64,000 nucleotides of DNA from Larix kaempferi (GCA_027924585.1 BSBM01000779.1:15234001-15298000), one strand, 5' to 3'; counted from the stretch's first letter, positions 1-12,148 are shown. Notes: generated from the sequence alone by a model not told the origin. Numbers and translations are program-made.

Positions 1-766
1 CCCTCTCAGCAAGGGAGTCATTCTATGCCATGTCAAGCTTGTCTCGGAAGTACCTATACTTCATCACGCATGGAGGCTTAGTCAACATATCATCTATATG
101 CTCACCAATAGAAATGTAATGAAGTATTATGGCACCTCTCTGGACCATGTCACTGATGTAGTGATACTTCATCTCAATGTGTTTCAATCTGTCATGAAAC
201 ACTAGGTTTTCTGAGAGCTTAATGCAGCTCTAATTGTCAGAACAAATGATAGTAGTCTCAAGCTTCTCACCAAACAACTCAACAAGTAGCTTCCTAAGCC
301 ACATAGCTTCTCGACAGGCGGTACTAGATGCAATATACTTTGATTCGGTAGTACTCTAGGCTACAGAGCCCTGCTTCCTGCTTGACCAAGAGATCATAAC
401 TGATCCCAAGCTAAAACAAAATCTGGATGTACTCTTTCAGTCCACGATACTACCACCTCAGTCAGAGTCATCATATCCAAGTAGCATCACTCCACCACTG
501 GAAGCATATCTGAGTCCATAAGCAATAGCACCTCGAAGGTATCTAAGCACATGCTTGGAAGCATATCTGAGTCCATAAGCAATAGTACCTCGAAGGTATC
601 TAAGCACATGCTTGGAAACAACCTAATGTCTATGTCTTGGCTCAGACATGAACTGACTCAATATACTCACTGCATAACATATGTCTGGTCTACTATGTAT
701 CAAATACATCAAGGAACCTATGAGATGTTTATACATGGTAGGGTCCAGTAGCTTCGATCTAAAAAC
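1..766 (-). mobile_element. Copia A, 3' part of pol (RT end to RNase H), left piece
   Basis: Read on the minus strand, this piece has Ty1/copia RT-tail and RNase H signatures: SLMYL near 700, then KHIEMKYHYISDMVQRG around 140-190 and the pol C-terminus DMLTKPP near 80. It continues the RT that breaks off at 13,651. The right piece stops after KKLHES and this piece resumes just after that point, so the two were one element before Copia B inserted. The reading is interrupted by several stops. The 3' LTR of Copia A lies beyond the window's left edge. The domain assignment is sure; the join is inferred from protein order and orientation. Confidence 0.85.
500..613. repeat. 57-bp tandem duplication in Copia A RNase H region
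   Basis: Two adjacent copies, 500-556 and 557-613, differ at about one base. The unit is 19 codons, so the duplication keeps the minus-strand frame and repeats the segment after the KHVLRYL motif. Copia B has only one copy at the matching place (about 8,545-8,605). Confidence 0.9.
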
Positions 767-1690
767 TATTAATATTTGGTTGAGCTTTGATCTTTAATTC
801 TTTTAGATGCAGATACTTTAAGCAATGAGACAATTCAATCCATGAAATTCATGCACCCATAACACAAGATATACCATGGGGAAAATCCTCAAAATTATGA
901 GAACAAAAACCCCAACAATTCTTCTCATTATAATATAATGGATAACAGAGAATGCTTTCTTTTACAACATAGCAGATTGATTTCGGAAGATAAGAGATCA
1001 CCAAACACTCTTGATGAAGATACGAAATCAATAGATAAGAGAGATCAATCAAATGTCTGCCCAACACAACAATAACAAACCCGAACAATACCCTGCACAA
1101 AGAGAAGTGTCTTTCCTTCAATGGAGAAGAGAATTCGCTTCACATTGGATTCATCGATCCCATATAACATATTTATACATTCTTCTCTTCTATTTTTAAC
1201 TTCTAACTTCAGGATGAACTCGCCCTCAAACTAGATGTACTAATCTTACATGCAAAGGTGCACCCCACTTCTCATGTAGTGCTTTATCTCACTAAGTTGT
1301 CACTTATGATGAACTGACCTCTTAACTGAAATCTTGCCCACTTAGTTAGGTGGCTAACTTAAGAGTCGACATGCAAGTGTCACAACTCACGTGTCATCTT
1401 TTAGTTTAACACAAGTGTCGCCATGCAATAACACTTAGTTAACTAGATCTTCTTTGTTGTCACTTAGTTAACTCTCTTTAACTAAAGTGTCGTCTTTTAG
1501 TTTAACTAAAGTGAAAACACTTTAGTTAACTAGTCCTTTTTATTTAACACTTAGTTAACTGAAATCATGATGATTGATTTACTTGAAATGACCACTATGA
1601 TTTCTTTAGTTAACTGAGGCATATCTTTAATTGATGATTTAACTGAAGCATTGATACTTAACTGAAGCTTTAATAATTCAAGTTCTCTTT
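767..1690 (-). repeat. Copia B 3' LTR, distal part
   Basis: Closely matches 12,149-13,075 of the 5' LTR. The outer dinucleotide TG is mutated to TA at 767-768. An open frame at 849-1,121 on the minus strand recurs in the other LTR (12,222-12,503). It lies inside the LTR, so I do not regard it as a gene. The part at about 1,320-1,690 is dense in the palindrome AGTTAACT. Confidence 0.9.
1678..1690. repeat. LINE1 target-site duplication, left copy
   Basis: The 13-mer tcaagttctcttt recurs exactly at 7,782-7,794, directly after the poly(A) tail of LINE1. Confidence 0.93.
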
Positions 1691-2982
1691 GACATTTTGG
1701 AATTTGGCCAAAATACACTATATTTACTTTTTTCTTGCACTATTATTGTAACATAACAATTTTAGTGGAGACCTGAGATTCTATGGGAGCCGAGCAGGTG
1801 ACATTGGAGCCGATTCAAGCTGCAGAGCTCAGCTCAGTGGTGGGAATGGAAAAAAATTGGAACATAAATGAGCGGAGAGGGTTTAACCCATTGATTTTAC
1901 CTTCAAGCATGGGATGATCCAAAACCGGCGCGTGGATACATGCACCAAGCAGGCATATAATAGGGTTAAATTTTGTAAGATTCACTTATTTGGCTGGGTG
2001 CTGACTTCTGGTGGACGCAGGTCCTGGACGTGATTCATTGGAATTTCTTGGGTACTTTTCCCTTCTGCACCTCCTCTTGGGTGATTCAATGGAATTTCTT
2101 GGCTACTTTTCATCAATATTTACTGAGTGGAATTGATTCTTGAAACGGTGTGGCATTTGACGGGGAGGGCTGGTGGATCTTGAACCCTGAGAACGCGTGA
2201 AGGAATACGGGGTTGTGCGGGGATCTTGCGGATTGTGTGGTGAATTTCGCTGCATCTTTGAATGGTGGAGATCTAAGGAAGGAAAGATAACAGGGATCTA
2301 CAGTGAGCCATGAATTGTCAAATCAGGCCAGGATGAATTACTGAGCTTTTGGTTAATGATATGGTGATTAATGAAGAGCTGGATGTGGATTGAGAGGTGT
2401 TTGTGTAAACCATCAATTTGATTAGCAATCGATGGTTGATTCCTTGACGCAGTGATTCGCTGTGTGGAGTTGTTGTTCAAGTTTTCTGTCTCTTGAGTGT
2501 GGATGTGGAGCACATCTTATAAACTGATGGATCTGCGTCTTATAAACTGATGGATCGTGATGTGGGTGATCGATGAAGAGATGAATTGCTCAAAAGACAG
2601 CGCTCTCCATGGATGAGTGAAAGTCGTGACAGGTGGTATTGAATCGGTCCAAGAATCTGGTTGGAGGATCGAGGGATTCTGAGCTTCTGCGGGCTTCTGG
2701 AATCAGGTGTTTTTGGCTTGTCCTGCTGAACTTTGGTTTGATACTTGCTGTCGTGGAGATTTTGCTGGGGTTTGTTGCTGGAGGGTTCTTTATACGATGG
2801 GGTTCTGATGTGAAACCCTTGGGTAAGTCTCATTTCTTTTCTCCTGATGTTCCCTTATTGATGACTCTTTTGCTCTGGGGGGTAGTCTTGGGTCTCCTAC
2901 TCACGCCCGCTCTGGTGATGGGTACACATTATTTTTTTGAGTGGGCACTTCGAGCAGTGGAAGCCCTGGATGGGGGTATATT
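1691..2982 (+). other. LINE1 5' region without a recognisable ORF1
   Basis: About 1.3 kb precedes ORF2. It is comparable in length to the ORF1 of LINE2, but I find no CCHC knuckle or other gag-like motif. It contains two small duplications: an imperfect ~50-bp repeat at about 2,030-2,110 and a 19-bp repeat at 2,515-2,533 and 2,538-2,556. An open frame at 2,633-2,986 is hydrophobic and resembles nothing I know. This may be 5' UTR, a decayed ORF1, or sequence acquired from elsewhere. Confidence 0.5.
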
Positions 2983-5900
2983 ATGAAACTCCTGTCCTTC
3001 AACTGTCGTGGGTTGGCGAGTCCCATTAAAAAATCATCGCTTCGGAGGCTGGTGGATTTTAATCAACCGGATGTTTTACTGTTGCAAGAAACATTGGGTG
3101 GCAGTGAGGATGTGGTACGAGTTATGGAATCTTTACTTCCTGGTTGGAAGTTTGTTGGAGTGGATGCTCGGGGGTGCTCTGGAGGGCTGGCCTCGGGGTG
3201 GAAGGAAAAGAGTTGCAGATGTGATAGTTCTTGGGGAATCTCTTCTGGTATCGGATTGGAAGTTTGGGATGCTGAGATTGGTCAGTTGATCACGGTTCTC
3301 AATATATACGGGCCCTATTTAAATAGGGTGGGCTACTGGGACTCCTTGTTACGTTTGGATCTTTTTGATGGACGGGAGGTGATTTTGGGTGGGGATTTCA
3401 ATCTTACTCTGGGGACCTCTGAAGTATGGGGGCCTCGGGTTGCTCCGGATTCATTAGCAACTCATTTTATTCAAGCTTTTGCCAGGAAGGATCTTCTTAA
3501 CATTTTACCTTCCAAGTTAACTCCTACTTGGAGGAATAAGAGAGCTAGGGAACATTGGGTGGCTAAAAGACTGGATAGATTTCTGGTGGCCGATACGTTG
3601 GCTCTGGGAGTTGATGTTGTCAGACAGTGGGTAGGGTCAGGTGGCATATCTGACCACTGCCCCATCTTCCTGGAGTTACGTGGTAGCAGGAAGAAACCTC
3701 CTAGCCCTTTCAAATTCAATCCTAGCTGGATGAAGGAGGAGGCTTTTGTCAAACTGGTTCAGGATCTGTGGGTTCATCGACCTCGAGATTCTCAGATGCA
3801 TGCGGGTGCACACTTTAATCACAATCTTAAGCGCATTAAAGAGGCCACTATTTCCTGGGCTCATGACAAAAGGGCTATTGATGATCAGACATTGCGGGCT
3901 GCTGAGATGAATATTGATCGGATTCTTAATAGTCCGGGCATGGGTTTTCTGGATGATATACAGAAAGGCGAGCTGATGGAGTGGGAAAGACGCAGGACTG
4001 TGATACTGTGTGAGAGAGAAGAGATGTGGAGAATGAAAAGTAGGGCGATTTGGCTTCAGTGCGGAGATGAGAATACAAAATTTTTTCAAGCATATGCTAA
4101 GGGGAGGAAATTCACAAACTCTATTTGGGAACTAAAATCTGCAGCAGGGGAACAGGTCTCCAGCTTTGATGGATTAGCGACGATGGGGGTTCGACATTTT
4201 GGAGATTTATTCACTGCTCAGCCTGGAGCCTCTATTGCTGAGATTATTCGAGTGACCTAGCTTTTCCCTCGTTTCATGGGGGAGGATGATAATAGACGGT
4301 TGATGGAGGAGGTGATGCCGGATGAGCTCTCGCTGGTCATGCAATCCTTTCAAAAAGATAAAAGCCCGGGGCCTGATGGCTGGCCTATTGAATTCTTCTT
4401 AGGCTTCTATGAATTCTTCGGGGAGGAATTATTGAATGTGGTGGAAGAATCGCGCAAGGCTGGGTTTGTCCATGGTCCTTTCAACTCTTCCTTCATAGCA
4501 CTTATTCCGAAGACGGACAAGCCTGACAGCTTTGATGAATTCAGACCTATCTCTCTCTGCAATTGTATCTATAAGATCATCTCAAAGGTTATGGCAAGGC
4601 GACTCAAGAATATTTTGTCGCAGCATATTTCTTGTGAACAATTTGGCTTCTCGGAAGGACGTCAAATTCATGAGGCCATTGGAGTTGCTCAGGAAGGATT
4701 ACACACTCTGAAAGTGATGAAACAGAAGGGTGTTGTGATTAAGATTGATCTCTCTAAAGCATTTGACAGGGTTAGCTGGCTATATATCCGGATGCTTCTA
4801 ACTCACCTGGGGTTCTGCTATGAATTTATTAGGTGGATTATGGCATGCCTCACTACGGTGAGCTTTGCTGTACTGATTAATGGTTCTGCTAGTCCATTCT
4901 TCCATGCGGGAAGGGGTCTTCGACAGGGATGTCCCCTCTCTCCGCTGCTGTTTCTCCTTGTTGATGAAGGACTCAGCCGTTTTATTCTGAAAGCTAAAGC
5001 TGATGGAGCCTTTAGGGGCATATCCATTTCTCAGGTACTGTTTATTACACATCTCGTTTTTGTTGATGACATCCTGATATTTTGTGATGGCACGCGACAG
5101 GATATTGATAAGGTGGTTGAAGGTCTACATTTAGTGCAAGTTGCTGTGGGTATGTTAGTGAACATTGACAAATCCACTATCACATGCTCAAACTTATCCG
5201 AGCAGGAGATACTAAGAATGGCTAACATACTACCTTATAGGATTTTGGATATTGATGATGGTTTAAAGTACCTTGGATTTCACTTGAAACCGAATGCTTA
5301 TCTTAAGGCTGATTGGCACTGGTTAATTGCAAAATTAGAATCTTAAGGCTGATTGGCACTGGTTAATTGCAAAATTAGAACAGCGCCTTCATGGATGGAG
5401 TCATAAATGGCTCTCTCGGGCTGGGAGGCTGGTTCTTATTAAATCAGTTTTGGAAGCAATTCCGGTGTATTGGATGTCTCTTGCTTGGATCCCCATTGGA
5501 GTACTGGAGAAGATCCGGAGGATGTGCTTTGCCTTTCTCTGGAAGGGTAAGAGTGAGCTTTGTGCATTGGTATGGGTCAGATGGGAAAAAATTGCTGTTC
5601 CTAAAGCACTGGGAGGATGGGGGTTAAAGAATATTTTTCTGTTTGCAAGAGCTTTGGGGGCTAAAGTGTCATGGAGACTTATCCATACACAGAGTCTATG
5701 GACTAGAGTGGTATATCATAAATATATTGCCCCTCTCACTATTCTTGAATGGATCAGGATGGGCAATAAGACGAGGGCTAATTGTTCTATGGTCTGGAAA
5801 GAGGTGGTGCAGCATTTCTCTTTGGTGGGTTCTGGTTTGGTGTGGAGGATTGGAAATGGGCGTCTCATCCGTATTGGGATGGATCCATGGGTTGGCTGCA

Positions 5901-7189
5901 GGGGAGGTCATGTCCTTTCGGTGGAATTGAGAACTTTTTTGGCTGCTAGAGGATGTCATTTTCTGGCTGATATTGAGGATCTGGGATCATCAACTATTTG
6001 GCATCAGGGATAGATCTCTGCACAACAACTTGGGATCACTGAAGCACTGCAGGGGGCTTGGGAGGATTTTCTGCGGATATTAAGAATTACTAATATTCGG
6101 CTATCCAACAGGGTTGATGAACTTATATGGGATCACCATCCCTCGGGTATATACTCACCAAAATATGGATATATCCAGCTGAATGTGGAAGTCCATAACA
6201 GGGAATTGGTGTGGTGGTGGAAATATCTATGGAAGTTAAGGTGTCCGGGTAAATCTAAATTACTCTTTTGGGCCATACTGGAGAATAAGGCTCCTACCTG
6301 GGACATTCTACAAAAACGATTCCTCCAGGGTCCGGGGATCTGTCCACTTTGTCGGATTGCAGATGAGACCAATTCTCATCTTTTTGTTCATTGTCAATAT
6401 TCACAGGCTGTATGGGATGGTATATGCAATTTTTTTGATATTCAGGTGAGGTGGTGGGGAACGAACGTCCTTGAAGCGTTCCATTCGTGGTGGCTGATTT
6501 TTAAATCCACATCATTCCGGGCCCTTCCATGTATATTCGCATGGGGCATATGGATAGCCCGTAACAAGATCATATTTCAGGATGGTGTGGTTCCGCTGGA
6601 GACTGTAGTGGCTCATGATGTGGCGATACTTCAACACTACATGATACCTGTCCATGCGGTTCGAATTAGACCTGTGCATGTAGAACAGATTGATTTCACC
6701 ATGCCGTGGGCCTATTTTGATGGTGCTTCTTTAGACCATCAGTCGGTGTATGGAGGGGGGGCAGTACTGTACAAATCTGAATTCCATTTCTTTCACCTTG
6801 TAGCTGGTTTGGGGCGAGGATCTAAGAATTATGCTGAATTGATGTCTTTAAAACTGCTGATGTTATTTGCTCTAGAATAAGGATGTCTATCTCTACAGGT
6901 TTTTGGCGACTCCTTGATAGTTATTGACTGGGCAAAGGAGACTACACACTGTCATGTGATGGTCCTATTACCAATCCTGGAGGAGGTGATAAGGTTAAAG
7001 CAGTCCTTTGATCATATTACATTTACTCATATTTATAGGGAGAGGAATGGGATGGCAGATCAGCTCTCAAAGGCAGCGACACAGCAGGATATTGCTCTAG
7101 GCACTTGGAGGATTACTGTTCATTCACCTGGGGGCACTTACAGTTATTACCACAGACCTTATCTTGATGATATGGTGGCACAGAATTGA
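2983..7189 (+). pseudogene. LINE1 ORF2: endonuclease-RT-RNase H polyprotein, broken
   Basis: ORF2 would nick target DNA and prime reverse transcription of the LINE RNA. I chose the ATG at 2,983 because it gives the canonical start MKLLSFNCRGL. Endonuclease motifs are LLLQET, GGDFN (about 3,390) and SDHCPI (about 3,645). RT motifs are SPGPDG (about 4,365), KIDLSKAFDRV, GLRQGCPLSP and FVDD at about 5,058 (a variant of the usual xADD). A zinc-binding segment CPLC...HLFVHC lies at 6,340-6,395. RNase H runs from FDGAS (about 6,716) through NYAEL and FGDS to ADQLSK (about 7,055). Stops interrupt at 4,258 (TAG), 6,011 (TAG) and 6,878 (TAA). A 40-bp duplication at 5,301-5,380 shifts the frame. Otherwise all catalytic blocks survive, so inactivation is fairly recent. 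Confidence 0.92.
5301..5380. repeat. 40-bp tandem duplication causing a frameshift in LINE1 ORF2
   Basis: 5,301-5,340 is repeated exactly at 5,341-5,380. Forty is not a multiple of three. The frame moves by one, and the downstream reading resumes in the other frame (KIRRMCFAFLWKG at about 5,510). Confidence 0.95.
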
Positions 7190-7781
7190 GCAAAAGATCA
7201 GCTATTGTTGACCAATGATGGATAAACTCTTCCATTTATGTAACAGTATTTGTTTTTGTACGTGGATATATGCGGCTGTAAGGACATCAATTGTTGTTTT
7301 TGTTTTATGGGACAGAAATGATGATAATATGGGACAGTAAATATGTGACAATGTAGGGATCTCAGTGATTCTACTACATGTGCAGGCCATTGTAGTTTTG
7401 TATGGGGCACTATTATTGATGTTTGGGACAGAAAATGGTTTCAGGGACGCTTGGCTTGCAACGGCGGACTGATCCAGTCCATTATGGGGTTTGTCTGGCT
7501 GCTCTTTATCAGGGGATTGACTGCTGGCTGTTTTTGCCGGTTTGGGAGGTCTATCGTGTCTGCTGCTCTATCCATAGACATGGATCTTCTGCATCCTCCG
7601 ATGAGGACTTGGTTAAGATGAATCTATTTCTGTGCAATGAGGGTTTGTTTCTGAGATCATTTACTGTACCCACACATATGTGACAATGTATGGAGTAGCT
7701 TATGCTCTCCATATATCTGCAGAATGTAATTTTGTATCTTCTGATAATAAAATTACGACTTTTTTCTGAGGAAAAAAAAAA
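7190..7781 (+). other. LINE1 3' UTR and poly(A) tail
   Basis: 580 bp without a recognisable gene follow the ORF2 end. They finish with aataaaatt near 7,746 and a run of A at 7,772-7,781, then the target duplication. Confidence 0.75.
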
Positions 7782-8220
7782 TCAAGTTCTCTTTAATTAG
7801 TTGAAGTGTCTGCATGGGAAATTTCAAATTCTCTTGATCTCTATGCTTTATATTTTATTTATGTATCTCTTACTGCATGGTCAATATGTGCTAAATTTAA
7901 TTATCCATCACATTACATTATACTAAGAATAATTATCAATTGTTGTGATCATATTATATTATTTCGGACCAAATGATCATATGCTAAAGTAATTCACTTT
8001 AGAGGTGATCAATCTATAAAGGAGACTTAATAGCAATCTGGTGATCATGGTTAATAATATATCGCACAACATTAAATGCTTTTAACAAGTAAAGCATGAC
8101 CTTTATACGGAAGGTCCACCTCTATACAGGAGGTCCATCTCATGGATACCTTTATACGGAAGGTTCACATGATAATCATGACTTGACACACACAAATCTA
8201 GAGCCTTTTCCAACACGACT
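7782..8220 (-). repeat. Copia B 3' LTR, proximal part
   Basis: Matches 13,062-13,490 of the 5' LTR. It carries the same small hairpins, for example at 8,075-8,096 and around the tatacgg loops at 8,098-8,164. At about 8,220 the match stops and RNase H coding sequence (KHIEV) begins, so the LTR start and pol terminus are missing. Confidence 0.88.
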
Positions 8221-9198
8221 TCAATGTGTTTCGACTTGTCATGAAACACTGGGTTTTTGGAAAGCTTGATGCAACTCTGATTGTCACACCTAATAAATAT
8301 AGGCTCAATCTTATCACCAAACAACCCTGCAAGTAGCTTTCTGAGCCACACTTCTTCTCGGCAGGAAACAATAGCATCTATGTATTCTGCTTCGGTAGTG
8401 CTCTAGGCTACGAAGCCATGCTTCCTACTGGACCAAGATATCATAGCTGATCGTAGGCTATAACAGTAGCCGGATGTGCTCTTACGGTCCACAATGATTC
8501 CTCCCCAGTCTGAATCTATATAACCAAGTAACGTGACTCCTCCATTGGAGGCATATCTGAGTCCATATGAAATTGTACCTCAAAGGTACCTAAGCACATG
8601 CTTAGAATCTATCCAGTGTCTGTGTCTTGGATCAAACATAAATTGACTCATAATGCTCATAGCATAACATATACCAGGCCTCGAATGTATCAAGTACATT
8701 AGCGAGCATATAAGTTGTCTATACAAAGTGGTATCTACTGGATCTGATTTAGAACATGACTCATGAAGTTTCCTCAAATTGGAAACCATCGGTGTAGTCA
8801 TATATTTGCAATCTATCATGCCAAACCTACGCAATATATCCACACTGTACTTCCCTTGAGATAGAAAAATTTCATCTTTTCTTTTCCAGATCTCAAGGCC
8901 AAGAAAGTAGTGCATTAGACCTAAGTCTTTCATCTTGAACTCTGAGGTGAGATCCCTCTTGCACCAAGCAATCAGATGTTCCTCTCCAGTGAGAAAAAAA
9001 ATCATCAACATACATAACCAATATCAATGTTTGGTTCTTCACTACTTTGAAGTACAAATTTGGATCAACTTCACTCTTATAGAAACCCAGTTTCTGAAGA
9101 TAGCTATCAATTCTGGAGTACCAAGCCCTGGGGGCTTGCTTAATCCCATATAGAGCTTTATTTAGCTTGCAAACACGAGACTCCTTCCCATGCACCAC
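8221..9198 (-). pseudogene. Copia B RT and RNase H, broken
   Basis: Minus-strand Ty1/copia RT with NKALYGIKQAPRAWY, YVDD (about 9,002-9,013), KDLGLMHYFLGLEIW and GICYAMSIMSQF. RNase H is represented by CDNQSCIKLSKNPVFHDKSK at 8,225-8,290. A frameshift in an A-run (about 8,994-9,001) falls directly after the YVDD motif, and stops follow KHVLRYL at 8,580. The end of RNase H is deleted. This enzyme would have copied the element's RNA in the particle. Confidence 0.88.
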
Positions 9199-9591
9199 AA
9201 ATACTTTAGGCTACTGAATATAAACATCTTCCTCAACCTCACCATTGAGGAATGTTGTCTTCACATCTATCTAGTGAAGTTTCCATCCTAGAACAAATGC
9301 AAGTGAAATCATTGCTCAGATTGTGATGTACCTTGTCACAGGGGAAAAGGTATCATCATAATCGATGCCTTCTTTCTAAGAGAAACCTCTGGAAATTAAT
9401 ATGGCTTTATACTTCTCAATTCTACCATCTGCAGCATGCTTTATCTTGTAAATCCATCTAGAAGTCAGAATGGACTTCCCATCAGGTTTGTGAACAACCT
9501 CCCAAACATCATTCTTCATTATAGAGTTGTACTCTTTTGTCATTGCATGTTTCCAAACTTGCTTCTTTCCAACTTCTTCATATGAGGATGT

Positions 9592-10899
9592 TTATGAATC
9601 ACTAATGTGACTCATCAGTGAAATATACCTTGAATATATGTTAAGTTGCTTGCGCTCTCTGGATGAGCCTGTTGATGCTCCATGTTTCTCTGCATTTTGT
9701 AAGATGTATCGGCACCAAGCAGATCTTCTTTTAGCAGGAGGTTCATTAGGTGACCTCTCAACCAATTCTATTGGTTCTTCAGGAGCTAGTGAATCTGAGG
9801 CATATTTTGGTTTCTCCCTCTCTAACTCTGAAGGGGGAGAATCAGACTCTGGATCCTCCATCTCTGAATCACATTGAATCTCTTTCGATCTTTTGAAAGC
9901 AGCTTCCTCATGGAAGGTAACATCTCGACTAACTTCAATGTGTCTCTTTCCAGATACATATATTTGGTATGCTTTGGATGACTCACTATAACCCACAAAG
10001 GTGCCTTTATTTCCAGAAGGATCCATCTTTGTTCTCTTTTCTTTATGTACATGAATGTATACTGGGCTCCCGAAGATCCTGAAGTGTGAGATGTATGGCT
10101 TCTCACCGATAAACACTTCTTCTGGTGTCTTCTCATCTAGAATGGCATGCATGCTTCTATTTTGGATGTACACATTTGTATAGGTGGCTTCTGCCCATAA
10201 TGAGGTAGACATATCTTGATCATGAATCATTGCTTTTGTAGCCTCACATATGGTTCTATTCTTTCTTTCGGCAACCCCATTTTGTTGAGGGTTGTATGGT
10301 ATTGTTAACTGTCTACATATTCCTGCATCACTACATAGCTCATTAAAGGCATGTGAATCAAATTCACCTCCATTATCAAACCTTAATGCATGGATGTGCT
10401 TTTCTTTCTTATTTTCAACTAGGGCTTTAAACTCTTTAAATTTGCTAAGAGTTTCACTTTTAGCCTTCATGAAATAAATCCATGACTTCCTGGAAAAATC
10501 ATCTATGAACAGTACATAATATAAGAATCCACTCAGGGAGGGGGATGACATGGGACCACATACATTAGAATGTATTAAATCTAAAATCCCTTTAGATCTA
10601 GTATAACTACTTAAAAAAAAATTCTTAACATTCTTCCCAAGTACACAAACCCGACATACACTATCATGCTCAAAATCAAATATGGGCATACCTTTTACCA
10701 TCTTTTGAAGTCATGGTAGCGCTTTGTAGTGTAAGTGTCCAAGCCTTCGGTGCCATAGCTCGCATGGATTGATAGTGTTGTGAATCATAGATTGAATGTA
10801 CTTATCGGGTACCTTGTAGAGTCCTCCCTCTCGAAATCCAATCACAGCAGCAGATTCTAGGCTTTTGTTCTTCATCCATAAAAGTGCTTTGTTATCCAT
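9592..10899 (-). pseudogene. Copia B integrase and start of RT
   Basis: The HHCC zinc-binding part (LWHRRLGHLH) is near 10,745. The catalytic core follows, with DLIHSNVCGPMSSPS, DNGGEFDSHAF and PQQNGVAERKNRT. In-frame stops occur at 10,909, 10,711 and 9,592, all in the same frame as gag, so single-base changes broke one original polyprotein. Between 9,592 and 9,199 decayed RT N-terminal sequence continues. Confidence 0.88.
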
Positions 10900-10908
10900 G
10901 AAGATAAC

Positions 10909-12063
10909 TCATAAGCCTTTGTATTCAAGAACCAAAACTGAGAGGAGGTTCTTCTTCAAGCTTGGAACATACAGAATGTCCTCCACATGTATAATATCAC
11001 CAGTGCTCGGTTGGAATGAGGTGGATCCAACTCCTTGGATCGAATAAGTTGAGTTGTCCCCCAACTCTACCATGCATGTGAATTCTTTCTCTTTTAGATC
11101 GGTGATGGTACTCTTGTAATCAGTCATATGTTTGGATGCACCACTATCAATCAACCATGTGTCGGCATTTGTGATGACAGATCCCAAAAGGGATGAGACA
11201 AGATAATACTCCCTTCTTGTCTTCTTTTCTTCAGATGCATTCTTTTGAGTGATTTCATCTTCTATGACAATAGAAGCATGAAACTTTCCTTTTCGTTTTT
11301 CTCTACAATCTCTTAATAAATGGCCTTTCTTGTTGCAATTGAAGCATCTAGATTTTGACTTGTCAAAGCCTTTATTGAACTCCTTCTTCTTTGAATGAGA
11401 TAACTTCTTTTGGAAGAAGGGTTTCTTTCCTTTATTCTTTCTTGTCGTGAGGGAAAGATTTTCTTCTTTGATGCACACTGACTTGCTTTGGATTCTCCCC
11501 TCCTCTTGGAGGCAATCATTCCACAACCTTTCGAAGTTAGGTTGTACCTCTTGGTCATTTTTCACAGCCAAGAATGTCTCCCATGAGGATGGGAGACCAT
11601 CAATAGCGGTTTGGAGAAGATCATCTTCATCCACCACTACTCCAATACTAGCAAGTTGATCTCTTACCTGAGAGATCTTGGATAAGAAGGAGGCCACTGT
11701 CTCATCCATCTCCATCTTTAAGTTTCGAAGCTTATTCTTCAATGCCCTCTTTTGACTCGGGACCTTCTTCTCATATAGATTAGTCAATGTATCATAACAT
11801 TCTTTCGCTAACTTCAGCGGTGTGATCACGGGCATCAAGTTATCTTTTAGTGAATCATAGATGATTCATTTTTCCTTAGCTTGATTCTTCTTGAAGTTAA
11901 TGCGCCTTTCATTAGATGTAGGATCCTCCACCACAGTGGATACGTAGCCATCCAAGTCATGTTCCTCTGGGATGTTGAGAATCCTATCCTTCCAAGTGTC
12001 GAAGTTTGAGGTGCCCTCAAGACGGTCTTCCGGTCGTACAGATAATGATGCCATAGTCTTCAA
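10909..12063 (-). pseudogene. Copia B gag and protease
   Basis: Starts MKTMASLSVRPEDRLEG close behind the primer site. Gag capsid-like sequence is followed by a CCHC knuckle (CFNCNKKGHLLRDC, about 11,310-11,350) and the aspartic protease motif WLIDSGASKHMTDY (about 11,110-11,160). One TGA at 11,866 sits where Copia A has Trp (KWIIYDS), a single-base change. Confidence 0.9.
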
Positions 12064-12136
12064 ATCTTGTGCTCAACTTCTCAGGATCTACATAGGCTCT
12101 AACTGGAATGAAAAACTGAGCTCCTTCATGCCCTGA

Positions 12137-12148
12137 GCTCTGATACCA
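12137..12148 (-). other. Copia B primer-binding site
   Basis: On the minus strand it reads tggtatcagagc directly after the LTR end, complementary to the 3' end of initiator methionine tRNA. Confidence 0.92.

Larger units (their letters stand above)
1691..7781 (+). mobile_element. LINE1: nearly full-length L1-type non-LTR retrotransposon
   Basis: A 6.1-kb insertion in the Copia B 3' LTR. It is bounded by the 13-bp target duplication tcaagttctcttt (1,678-1,690 and 7,782-7,794) and ends in a short poly(A) (7,772-7,781). The 5' LTR of Copia B (around 13,055-13,075) shows the uninterrupted site. ORF2 has endonuclease, RT, a zinc-binding C-x2-C motif and RNase H in the order of plant L1 elements. 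It is dead: three in-frame stops and a frameshift. Confidence 0.92.

Noticed and set aside
849-1121. Minus-strand open frame with a near copy at 12,222-12,503, as if a conserved small protein
   Set aside because: Both lie at the same place in the two LTRs of Copia B. Similarity comes from LTR identity, and the frame carries no known motif.
2633-2986. Hydrophobic open frame resembling a small membrane protein
   Set aside because: It overlaps the LINE1 ORF2 start in another frame, sits in the LINE 5' region and has no family signature.
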